Positions 53,097 to 62,200 of a stretch of 64,000 nt of DNA are shown in pieces. Source of the DNA: an uncultured Erythrobacter sp. (GTDB taxonomy: Bacteria; Pseudomonadota; Alphaproteobacteria; Sphingomonadales; Sphingomonadaceae); NCBI GenBank assembly GCA_947488755.1, contig CANLAD010000001.1, positions 2,613,501 through 2,677,500 of the forward strand, read 5' to 3'. The notes beneath the pieces were generated by a model that saw only the letters and a list, made by a program, of their open reading frames with translations, had not been told where the DNA came from and made no database searches. The number at the start of each line of letters is the position of its first letter. Positions within the stretch are counted from its first letter, which is position 1. The position numbers were made by a program, and so were the translations under genes.

Positions 53097-54431
53097 CTAG
53101 AAGCTGGTGACCTCGGTCTCGAGCACCCGGAACCCTTCAACGAAATTGGCACGCACGCGCTCGACTTCGCCCGCGACATGCACGCGCATGCGCCGCTCGT
53201 GCATTTCTTCCATCAGCACGCGCAGCTGCAATTCGGCGAGCCGCGCGCCGACGCAGCGGTGAATGCCATAACCGAAGGCGAGGTGCCGCCGCGCGTTCTC
53301 GCGCCGCAGGTCGAGCTTTTCCGCATGGTCGAACACCTGCTCGTCGCGATTGGCCGAATTGTACCACAGCACGACCTTGTCGCCCTTCGCGATGCTGTGG
53401 CCGAACAGCTCGGTGTCCTCGCTCGCGGTCCGGCGCATGTGCTTTAGTGGGGTCTGGTAGCGGATGCATTCCTGCACGCCGTTGGGAATGACGCCCGGGT
53501 CTTCCTCGAAGATCTTGCGCTGATCGGGAAACTTGTCGAGCGCGTGGACGATCCCGCTCATCGTGTTGCGCGTCGTGTCGTTTCCGCCAACGATCAGCAG
53601 CACCAGATTGCCCATGAATTCATGCGGGCTCATCTGGTTCATCGCGGGCGAGTGTATCATCATCGAGAGCAGGTCCGCGCCGGGTTCGCCTTGCGATTTC
53701 TGCACCCACAGCTTCTGGAAATACTCGGCCATCTCGTACTGAATGTCGCGCCGCTTTTCATCGAGCCCGCGCGCCAGCATCAACTCGGTATCGCCCGACC
53801 AGTCGGACCAAAATGTCAGCAGGTCGCGGTCTTCCCATGGAAAATCGAACAGGATCGCAAGCATCCCCGTGGTGAGCGGTATCGAGACCTGATCGACCCA
53901 GTTGAAGGTCTTGCCGCGCGGCAGTTCATCAAGGCATTCCCCGGTGCGCTCACGGATCTCGCTTTCCAGGCGCTTCATCTCCTTGGGCGTGAAGGCGGGC
54001 GCCACAGTGCGGCGCTGGCCGGTATGCTTGGGCCGGTCCATCGCGATGAACATCGGCAGTTCGAACCGTTCGCCATCGGGGCCGAGCTCGTCCTCGTCCG
54101 GGCGCTCCAGGATCGTGATGCCGCCGTGCTCCCAGCTTGACGAGAAAAGTTCAGGCAACGCCTCGACATGCTGGATCGCCTTGTGCTGGACCACGCTCCA
54201 ATACGGCCCGAACGGGCTTTCCGGTATGTAGTGCAGCGGGCCGGAGGCGCGCATTTCGGCAAAGATCGGCTCCCAGCGGTTCTCGGCATAAATGTCCGAG
54301 CGACTGGTGTCCCATTTGTGCGGATGGTCCGGGCGTTCTTCAGGGTGCGAGTCGAAATGCTGCTGCAACGCTTCATGCGCGCGCGGGGACCGGGTCCATT
54401 CGCGGTGGGCGTCGGGGGCGATCGTGGCCAT
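53097..54431 (-). CDS. Cytochrome P450, CYP153-like
   Basis: 444-residue soluble P450. The heme ligand Cys393 is in FGYGIHRCVGARLAELQ, the I-helix oxygen motif reads LIVGGNDTTRN, the K-helix ExxR is ECIRYQTPLKHMRR, and the substrate region FGPYWSVVQHK...GGITI resembles CYP153 alkane hydroxylases. CYP153 enzymes terminally hydroxylate medium-chain alkanes and fatty acids using ferredoxin and an FAD reductase. An AAGGAGA site precedes ATG 54431. No ferredoxin is adjacent; an FAD-dependent ferredoxin-reductase-like gene lies at 57969-59234. Family assignment is strong, CYP153 probable. Confidence 0.88.
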   Translation of the reverse strand: MATIAPDAHREWTRSPRAHEALQQHFDSHPEERPDHPHKWDTSRSDIYAENRWEPIFAEMRASGPLHYIPESPFGPYWSVVQHKAIQHVEALPELFSSSWEHGGITILERPDEDELGPDGERFELPMFIAMDRPKHTGQRRTVAPAFTPKEMKRLESEIRERTGECLDELPRGKTFNWVDQVSIPLTTGMLAILFDFPWEDRDLLTFWSDWSGDTELMLARGLDEKRRDIQYEMAEYFQKLWVQKSQGEPGADLLSMMIHSPAMNQMSPHEFMGNLVLLIVGGNDTTRNTMSGIVHALDKFPDQRKIFEEDPGVIPNGVQECIRYQTPLKHMRRTASEDTELFGHSIAKGDKVVLWYNSANRDEQVFDHAEKLDLRRENARRHLAFGYGIHRCVGARLAELQLRVLMEEMHERRMRVHVAGEVERVRANFVEGFRVLETEVTSF

Positions 54432-54543
54432 GGCTCTCTCCTTTATGAGGGAGCATCGCGGCGGTCACCGGCGTGCAACCCCTTTATTGAGTCGCATCCT
54501 GACCTAACTGACACGGATGTCAATACGGGTTGCGATTTGCGAC

Positions 54544-55839
54544 CTATTCCGCGGGTTCGGGCGAGAGCGTCTGCGGCGCGCGGCCCCAGCGGCGTGGTTT
54601 TTTCTCGCGGCCCGCCCCGCCAGACTTCATCACCCGCTTGCGGAACAGCATCGAGCCACCCTTTACCAGCACGACGACGGCGACCGCCTGCCACGCCAGC
54701 GCGAGCGCGTGAATCCAGAGCGTTTCCTCCATCGCCGCACGCGCGAGCATCGCGAAGGGCGAGGACAGCGGGAAGACCACCGCGAACGTCTCGAGCGCCG
54801 ATCCGGGCTGCGTGATGGTGTAGGCGGCGAGGAAGAACACCATCAGCTGCATCATCGTGACCGGCATCGACATCGTCTGCACTTCGCGCACGCTGTTCGC
54901 CATCGCGCCGATCGTCAGGAACAGCGCGCCGAGCAGCAGGTAGGCCATCGAGAAATAGATGATGGCGAGCGTCAGGAACATCGGCCAGCCGACCGCGGGG
55001 CCGGGCAGGTCGCGGTAATTGGTCTGCGTCACGGTGACGATCGCGTCCTCGGCTATGGCCCAGAATCCCCAGCCAAGTGCACCCCATACCGCGATGCCGA
55101 CGAACGAAACGCCGAGCATCGCGAACAGCTTGCCCATGAACACCGCATCCATCGGGATCGCGGCGGCGAGGATCTCGATGATCTTGTTGCCCTTTTCCTC
55201 CGCAAGATTGGAGAGCACCATGCCCGCCAGCAGCATGGTGAGCAGGAACATCACCATCTGTGCCGCCTGCGCGGTGCGTATGCGGTTCGAGCGTTCCGAG
55301 GCGGCGCTTGCGGTGACGGTCTGGCTGCTCGCATCGGGGAATTTGGCCGGGCCGTCCTGCATGGCGGTTCCGGCGATCAGTTCGATCGGGCCTTGCCAGC
55401 GCGAAACCTGCCGCTCGGTCCCGACCAGTTCAGGCGCGGCGAGCGTGCCGGTGACTATGGCGGCGTAGTTTCCGCGCCGCGCTTCCATAAACTCCTGCGC
55501 GTCGAAACCGGGTTCGGCAGCCTCCGGCACCTCGCGAAGCGCGGGGATCGCGCCGCGCAATTGCGGGGATAGCTGCCCGGCGGTCTCGATCATGGCGGCG
55601 GTGTCCGCGGCGCTCATCGCGATGCCGACTTCGGTCGTAACCGCCTGGCGCGACACCTGACCGCCAATGCTTCCGGCAAGGCCCCCGACCAGAACGGGAA
55701 AAAGCGGGCCGATCAGAAAAAACAGAAATGCGCGGCTGAACAGCACCGCGATAAAGTCGCGCCGGGCGATCACCCATGCCGCTTCGAGGCGTGAGAGACG
55801 CGGTTTCGCATCGATGGCGGCCTGATCGTGCGCGCTCAT
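54544..55839 (-). CDS. ABC-2 type transporter permease (NatB-like)
   Basis: 431-residue inner-membrane protein: one N-terminal helix (FLFFLIGPLFPVLVGGLAGSI), a periplasmic domain of about 150 residues, then five or six helices (MVMFLLTMLLAGMVLSNLAEEKGNKI; LFAMLGVSFVGIAVWGALGWGFWAI; LAIIYFSMAYLLLGALFLTIGAM; MQLMVFFLAAYTI). The NLAEEKGNKIIEILAA stretch is a NatB/ABC-2 exporter hallmark. It is encoded immediately after the ATPase gene with an ATGA overlap. Substrate unknown; NatAB-type systems export sodium, peptides or antibiotics. Confidence 0.9.
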   Translation of the reverse strand: MSAHDQAAIDAKPRLSRLEAAWVIARRDFIAVLFSRAFLFFLIGPLFPVLVGGLAGSIGGQVSRQAVTTEVGIAMSAADTAAMIETAGQLSPQLRGAIPALREVPEAAEPGFDAQEFMEARRGNYAAIVTGTLAAPELVGTERQVSRWQGPIELIAGTAMQDGPAKFPDASSQTVTASAASERSNRIRTAQAAQMVMFLLTMLLAGMVLSNLAEEKGNKIIEILAAAIPMDAVFMGKLFAMLGVSFVGIAVWGALGWGFWAIAEDAIVTVTQTNYRDLPGPAVGWPMFLTLAIIYFSMAYLLLGALFLTIGAMANSVREVQTMSMPVTMMQLMVFFLAAYTITQPGSALETFAVVFPLSSPFAMLARAAMEETLWIHALALAWQAVAVVVLVKGGSMLFRKRVMKSGGAGREKKPRRWGRAPQTLSPEPAE

Positions 55840-56864
55840 TTCGCGGCTCCTTGCATATCCGCTTCAAGCTGGCGCGCGGCCGCCTCGCCCGCAATCGCGA
55901 CAAAGGCATCGTGAAGGCCCGCGCGTTCGATCGAGAGCGAAAGGATGCCTGCTTCGCCTTCGATCAGGCGGCGCAGCAGCGGTTCAACGCCGGTTTCGGG
56001 CAGGGCGAAATAGAAGAAATCGCCTTCGCGCCGAGTGTCTTCGGGCAGTGCGGCGGTCCATCCGCCTTCGCGCGCGCGGGTCTCCAGTCGGACCTGCGCA
56101 GGGATACGGTCGCGTGCGGCTTCGACGCTGCCGGCATAGGGCACGCGCCCGCCCGCAATGATCGCGACGCCTTCGCACAGCCGCTCTGCATGGTGGATGA
56201 CGTGGGTGGAGAAGATCACCGTTACGCCCTCTTCGGCCAGCGCGCGGATCATGCGCTCCAGCTTGCCCTGATTGATCGCGTCGAGCCCCGAAAACGGCTC
56301 GTCCAGAACCACCAGACGCGGGCGATGGACAAGCGTGCCGAGCAGCTGGACGGTCTGCGCCATACCTTTCGACAACTGGCGGATGGTGCGCTCTGCCGCA
56401 TGGCCGAGATCGTGGCGTTCCATCAGCTCGCGCCCACGTTTGCGCCCCTCTTCTAGCGGCAGGCCGCGCAGAGCGCCCATGAAGGCGATGGCCTCGATCG
56501 CTTTCATCGCCGGATACAGGCCGCGTTCCTCTGGCAGATAGCCGATCAGGCGACCGATATCGTGCGGGCGATCGTGCCCGAACACCCGCCGCACGCCTTC
56601 ATCCGGGTCAATAATGCCGAGCAGCATGCGCAAGGTCGTCGTCTTGCCCGCACCATTGGGGCCGAGCACGCCATAGATCGCGCCTTCGTGCACGGATAGG
56701 TCGACGCCATCGACCGCGCGGGTGCCATCGAAGCTTTTGACCAGACCCGTCGCCTCGATTGCCAGAGGGCGCGGATCGGGCTGAGCGATCACGATATCCT
56801 CGAATTCAGCTTCCCACGCGGGTCGATTGCCCGCATCGATTTGTGTCTCTACCGCCATGTCCAT
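55836..56864 (-). CDS. ABC transporter ATP-binding protein (NatA-like)
   Basis: 342-residue ATPase partner of the permease. Walker A is GPNGAGKTTTLRML, the signature motif reads RQLSKGMAQTVQLLG (LSKGM in place of LSGGQ, as in NatA-type proteins), Walker B is RLVVLDEPFSGLDA, and the switch His is in STHVIHHAE. The C-terminal 90 residues form an accessory domain. ATG 56864 or 56858 can start it; the open frame upstream overlaps the divergent queG. The stop overlaps the permease ATG as ATGA. Confidence 0.93.
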   Translation of the reverse strand: MDMAVETQIDAGNRPAWEAEFEDIVIAQPDPRPLAIEATGLVKSFDGTRAVDGVDLSVHEGAIYGVLGPNGAGKTTTLRMLLGIIDPDEGVRRVFGHDRPHDIGRLIGYLPEERGLYPAMKAIEAIAFMGALRGLPLEEGRKRGRELMERHDLGHAAERTIRQLSKGMAQTVQLLGTLVHRPRLVVLDEPFSGLDAINQGKLERMIRALAEEGVTVIFSTHVIHHAERLCEGVAIIAGGRVPYAGSVEAARDRIPAQVRLETRAREGGWTAALPEDTRREGDFFYFALPETGVEPLLRRLIEGEAGILSLSIERAGLHDAFVAIAGEAAARQLEADMQGAAK

Positions 56865-56910
56865 GAGAAACGCGGTTAACGCCGAGGACTGAACGGGAGC
56901 CTCTCCGAAC

Positions 56911-57972
56911 GTGGTTAACGCTGCTGAAACCAATGGCCTCGCCGAGCGCATTGCCGATGAGGCGCGTTCGCTCGGGTTTGCCGCCTGCGGTTTCGCGAGC
57001 GCAGCGGAAGATCCGGTGCGCTCTGAGCGGCTCGAGCAGTGGCTGGGCGAGGGGCATCACGGGACGATGGAATGGATGGAGACGCGGCTGGAGCATCGCC
57101 GCTCTCCGCAGGGGCTTTGGCCCGAGGCGAAAAGCGTGATCGCGCTAGGCATGAGCTACGCGCCGGCACACGACCCGCTGGCGCTTGAGGATGCAGGCGA
57201 ACGCGCGCGCATCTCGGTCTATGCGCAGGGGCGCGACTATCACGACGTGGTGAAGAAGCGGCTGAAACGCCTCGCGCGCTGGCTGGTGGCCGAGGAGCCG
57301 GGGGCCAAGGTCAAGGTGTTCGTCGACACCGCGCCAGTGATGGAAAAGCCGCTGGGCGAAGCGGCGGGGATCGGCTGGCAGGGCAAACACACCAACCTCG
57401 TCAGCCGCGAACACGGCAGCTGGCTGTTTCTCGGCGCGATCTACACGACGCTCGACCTGGCTCCGGCGACGCCGCATCGCGACCAGTGCGGGACATGCCG
57501 CGCCTGCCTTGAGGCGTGCCCCACCAATGCATTCCCCACCGCCTACACGATCGATGCGCGGCGCTGCATTTCGTATCTGACTATCGAGCACAAGGGACCG
57601 GTCCCGCAGGAGTTCCGCGAGGCGCTCGGCAATCGCATCTATGGCTGCGACGATTGCCTCGCGGTTTGCCCGTGGAACAAGTTTGCCAGCGAAGCGGCGG
57701 CTATGCGCGAGTTTCTGCCGCGCGCCGAGCTGGCCGCGCCGCGCCTTGCGGATTTGCTGACGCTCGACGACCCCGGATTTCGCAGGTTGTTTTCCGGCTC
57801 TCCGATCAAGCGGATTGGGCGTGACCGGTTTGTGCGCAACTGCCTTTATGCGGCGGGAAACAGCGGCGATCCGGGCTTGGTGGATCAGGTCGCCGCGCTA
57901 TGCGAGGACCGCGACCCGGTTGTCGCCGATGCCGCGCGCTGGGCGCTCCAAAGGCTCGTTCCCCGCTCCTAA
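56911..57972 (+). CDS. queG: Epoxyqueuosine reductase
   Basis: QueG reduces epoxyqueuosine to queuosine in tRNA using cobalamin and two 4Fe-4S clusters. The 353-residue protein has ferredoxin-like cysteine sets [16 protein letters not shown] and [14 protein letters not shown] plus [13 protein letters not shown], and a C-terminal HEAT-like helix ([19 protein letters not shown]). A GTG start at 56911 is used; no ATG lies before the conserved N-terminus. It diverges from the ABC ATPase over 46 bases and overlaps the stop of the FAD oxidoreductase by four bases at the 3' end. Confidence 0.94.
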   Translation: MVNAAETNGLAERIADEARSLGFAACGFASAAEDPVRSERLEQWLGEGHHGTMEWMETRLEHRRSPQGLWPEAKSVIALGMSYAPAHDPLALEDAGERARISVYAQGRDYHDVVKKRLKRLARWLVAEEPGAKVKVFVDTAPVMEKPLGEAAGIGWQGKHTNLVSREHGSWLFLGAIYTTLDLAPATPHRDQCGTCRACLEACPTNAFPTAYTIDARRCISYLTIEHKGPVPQEFREALGNRIYGCDDCLAVCPWNKFASEAAAMREFLPRAELAAPRLADLLTLDDPGFRRLFSGSPIKRIGRDRFVRNCLYAAGNSGDPGLVDQVAALCEDRDPVVADAARWALQRLVPRS

Positions 57973-59234
57973 GCCATTTCCTTGAGCGGCACGTCGGTAT
58001 CGGCCAGCAGCTCCGGGTCGATCCGCTCCACTTCGCGCTCGAGCAGTTTTCGGCCCTGCACGTAATCCTTCATCGCGTTGACGCAGTCGAACGCGATCGG
58101 TCGGCCTTCCTTCAGATAGGCGACGGTGAAGCGGCGCGTTTCCGGGTCGCCGCGCAGCACCGTCTGATCGTAACCCAGATTGAGCCCGGCGGTCTGCAAT
58201 TTGAGATCGTACTGGTTCGACCAGAACCACGGCAGCGCGTGATACGGCTCCTTGTCGCCCATAATCGCGCGCGCGGCGGTGTTCGCCATGTCGTGCGCGT
58301 TCTGGACCGATTCGAGCCGGATCACCGCGCTGTCGGCGAACGGATTGGCATGCGCGGCGCAATCGCCGATCGCGTAGACATCGTCGAGCGTGGTGCGGCA
58401 AAAGACATCGACATCGACGCCGTTGGACCCGGCCGCTCCGGCAGCAATGAGCGGCGCGACCGCGGGAACGATCCCGATGCCGACCACCACCATGTCGCAA
58501 TCGATCGTCTCGCCTCCATTGAGCCGCACGCCGACGACCTGCCGGTCGCTCCCGAGGATCTCTTCGACGTTTCGGGAAAGGAGCACGTCCACGCCTTGCG
58601 CGCGGTGCTCGGCTTCGAAAAAGCGTGACAGGTCTTCGCCCGCCACGCGCGCCAGCACCCGGTCCAGCGCTTCGACGATCGTGACCTCGCAGCCATGCTT
58701 GCGCAGCGCGGAGGCCGCTTCGAGACCGATATATCCGCCGCCAATCACCACCGCGCGCCGCGACCCATCGGCCAAGGCCGCCATCATCGCATCGGCGTCG
58801 CGCTTGTCGCGCACGTGGAACACACCTTTGAGGTTCGCACCCGGCACGCCGAGCCGTCGGGGATCGCCCCCGCCCGCCCAGATGAGCTTGCGATAACCGA
58901 CCGTGCCGCCATCGCCGAGCGTCACGGTATGCGCCGCCGCATCGATTGCGCTCACCGCACTGCCGAGCCTGAGGGCGATCCCCTTGTCGGCCCAGAATTG
59001 CTCGGGCCGGATCATGATCCGCTCGAAACTCTTGTCCCCAGCGAGATATTCCTTCGACAAAGGCGGGCGCTCGTAAGGCGGCACGTCGTCACGCCCGATC
59101 ATCAGGATCGAGCCTTCATGACCGCGCTGGCGCAGCGCAATCGCGGCCTGCGCTCCGCCGTGCCCGGTGCCCACGATCACGACATCGCCGTGATTGTTCC
59201 GGCCCGGTGCGGCGCTGTCTCCCTCAACCGTCAT
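57969..59234 (-). CDS. FAD-dependent ferredoxin/rubredoxin reductase-like oxidoreductase
   Basis: 421-residue flavoprotein of the ferredoxin reductase class (pyridine nucleotide-disulfide oxidoreductase fold without a redox disulfide). FAD motif [35 protein letters not shown] motif [18 protein letters not shown], and the second FAD motif [14 protein letters not shown] are clear. The C-terminal reductase domain follows ([16 protein letters not shown]). Such enzymes feed electrons from NADH to ferredoxins for P450s and oxygenases. The CYP153-like P450 lies 3.5 kb away; a functional link is possible but unproven. ATG 59234 is preferred over an upstream TTG. Confidence 0.88.
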   Translation of the reverse strand: MTVEGDSAAPGRNNHGDVVIVGTGHGGAQAAIALRQRGHEGSILMIGRDDVPPYERPPLSKEYLAGDKSFERIMIRPEQFWADKGIALRLGSAVSAIDAAAHTVTLGDGGTVGYRKLIWAGGGDPRRLGVPGANLKGVFHVRDKRDADAMMAALADGSRRAVVIGGGYIGLEAASALRKHGCEVTIVEALDRVLARVAGEDLSRFFEAEHRAQGVDVLLSRNVEEILGSDRQVVGVRLNGGETIDCDMVVVGIGIVPAVAPLIAAGAAGSNGVDVDVFCRTTLDDVYAIGDCAAHANPFADSAVIRLESVQNAHDMANTAARAIMGDKEPYHALPWFWSNQYDLKLQTAGLNLGYDQTVLRGDPETRRFTVAYLKEGRPIAFDCVNAMKDYVQGRKLLEREVERIDPELLADTDVPLKEMA

Positions 59235-59285
59235 AGGCGCAAGGGGTTCTTGCAAAACGGGTCATGCGTCAAGAGGCGCAGCCCT

Positions 59286-62200
59286 TCAGCGTTCCAGCAG
59301 GTTGCGCGCCTGGCTCGCGACCTGAGCTAGCATGGCAGGTGCCACCGGAGGCCGCGTCTGCGCGCGTGCGACCATTGCGCGAAACTGCGAAATCGCAGCC
59401 TCATGGCGCTCGGCCCAATCCGCCACCGCGCCCATCGGATCGTCCTTCGCGCCCTTGCGCCGAATGAGCCGCCGCAGAAATTCCAGCCGCATATGCTGGA
59501 AATCGCGCGCGAGACCATCGACGAGAAGCCGCTCCCACACATCGGAAGGTGACATGTGCGCCGCCACGCTCTGCGCCCAGTCCAGCCCGATACGCTGGCC
59601 GATATCGGCAAAGGCGCGGGTCAGGATGGCGGGCTCGATCCCGGTCTTGAGCGCAAGGTGCGAGAGGCCAACAGCGCCGTCGTAATCGAACAGGTCGGCC
59701 ACCCGGTTGGCGAGGCCCGCCGGCGCACCGCGTTCGACGAAGTCCGCGCGCAGCATGTCGGATCGCTCGCGTGCGACCCCCGCGACCAGATCGGCCCGTT
59801 CGCTGGACAGCGCGTCGACATTGGCGCGCAGCTGCGCGATCATGTCGCTGGTCTGGACCGAGCCCGAAGCAGTGCGGAGCACATCGGACATGAGATTGCC
59901 GACCGCCGCGGCGAGCCGGTCGAGCAGCTTGAGACGCGCGACCTCGTCCATCGCTTCGGCATCGATATCCGCCCACAGCGCCTTCAGGTCGAACAACCGC
60001 TCGACCACCACGAAAGCTGCGGCGACATCGGCCAATCCGACGCCTTCTTCCTCGGGCAATTCGAACGCGTGGACGAGCCCCAGCCGGTTGACGATGCGGT
60101 TAGCAAGGTCGGTCGCGACCAGTTCACGGCGCAGGCGGTGGCCGTTGATCTGATCGGCGTAGCGCTTGCGCATCGGCGCGGGGAACATCGCGATCAGGTT
60201 TGCCTGAAGCACCGGATCATCCGGCAGCCCGCCTGCCTCGATCGCGTCCTGCAGCGCGAGCTTTGCCGAAGACAGCAGCACGGCGAGTTCGGGCCGGGTC
60301 ATGCCATACCCGTCAGCGGCGCGCCGGGTCAGCGTTTCGGCATCGGCGAGCCCTTCCGTCTGGCGGTCGAGCGCGCCCATCTCCTCGAGCATTTCGATCA
60401 GGCGGTTGTAGGACGCGACCGCATCGGGACCGCCGGTCTCGGCAATCGAGATGGCAAGCGCCTGCAGCCGGTTGTCCTCCAGCACGATCTCGGCAACCTC
60501 GTCCGTCATCTTCGCGAGCAGGTTGTTGCGGCGCTTTTCGGTGAGTTCGCCATCACGGATGGCGGCGGCCAGTGCGATCTTGATGTTGACCTCGTTATCC
60601 GAGCAATCGACTCCGCCCGAATTGTCGATGAAGTCGGTGTTGATGCGTCCGCCTTTCAGCGAATAGGCGATCCGCCCGGCTTGGGTCGCGCCGAGATTGG
60701 CGCCTTCGCCGATGACTTTGGCGCGCACGTCACGCGCATCGACGCGCAGACGGTCGTTGGCCGGATCGCCGACGTCGAGATGACTTTCGTGGCTCGCCTT
60801 GATGTAGGTGCCGATCCCGCCGAACCAGATGAGGTCGACCGGAGCCTTGACGATGGCGGAAATCAGCGCGTCGGGCTCGATCTCCTTGTCCTCGATACCC
60901 AGCGCTTCACGCGCTTTCTTGGGCAATTTGATGCGTTTGAGATCGCGCGAATAGACCCCGCCGCCTTTCGAGATCAGAGCCTTGTCATAGTCTTCCCAGC
61001 TCGAGCGCGGCAGTTCGAACAGGCGCTTGCGCTCAGCCCAGCTTGCTTCGGGGTCGGGGTCGGGATCGATGAAGATGTGGCGGTGATCAAAGGCTGCAAC
61101 CAGCTTTATCGCCTTGGACAGCAGCATTCCGTTGCCGAACACGTCGCCCGACATGTCGCCGCAGCCAACGACGCGGACGGTGTCGGTCTGGACGTCGATC
61201 CCCATTTCCTTGAAGTGGCGCTGCACGCTGACCCACGCGCCGCGCGCGGTAATGCCCATCGCCTTGTGATCGTAGCCGTTGGACCCGCCGCTCGCGAACG
61301 CATCGTCGAGCCAGAAATCGCGCGCCTGCGCAATCGCGTTGGCGACATCGGAGAAGCGTGCGGTGCCTTTATCCGCGGCGACGACGAAATACGGATCCTC
61401 GCCATCATGGATGACGACGCCTTCCGGGTGGACCACCTTGTCGTCCACGATGTTGTCCGTGACCGACAGCAGCGTGCGGATGAAGATTTCGTAGCTCGCC
61501 TGCCCCTCGCGCGCCCAGGCATCGCGATCCAGCGCTGGCGAAGGCAATTGCTTGGGATAAAAGCCGCCCTTCGCACCGGTCGGCACGATGACCGCGTTCT
61601 TGGTCTTCTGCGCCTTCATCAGGCCGAGCACTTCGGTACGGAAATCGTCGCGGCGGTCCGACCAGCGCAGCCCGCCGCGCGCCACCGCGCCCGCGCGCAA
61701 GTGAATGCCTTCGACCCGGCGTGAATAGACGAAAATTTCGCGCCACGGGACGGGCCTGGGCAGGTTCGGCACCAGGCTGGAATCGATCTTGAACGCCAGC
61801 GCTTCCTCGGCTGCCGGGGCGAAGGCGTTGGTGCGCAGCACGGCATCGATCACCGCGCGATAAAGGCGCAGAAGGCGATCGTCGTTGATCGCGTTGACCT
61901 TGGCCAATCCCTTGCGGAACGCCTCTTTCGCGGCATCAACAGCTGCTTCGCGATCGCCGTCGAAATCGGGATCGTGCAGCGCCACGAACAGGTCATTGAT
62001 CGCACGGGTAACGCCGGATGCGCGCTGGAGCGCGTCGACCACGGTGTAGATCGTGAAGCTCATGCCGGTCTGGCGCAGATAGCGATAGATTGCGCGCAGC
62101 CACATCGCCTCGCGCGCCGACAGGCCGGTTGCGACCACCAGCCGGTTGAACGGATCGTCTTCGGAAACGCCGTTCAACACGTTGGCGATTGCCGCCTCGA

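Noticed and set aside
59556..61724. 722-residue open frame on the plus strand, antisense to the glutamate dehydrogenase
   Set aside because: High GC content leaves long open antisense frames; its translation has no recognisable domains and the sense protein is strongly conserved.
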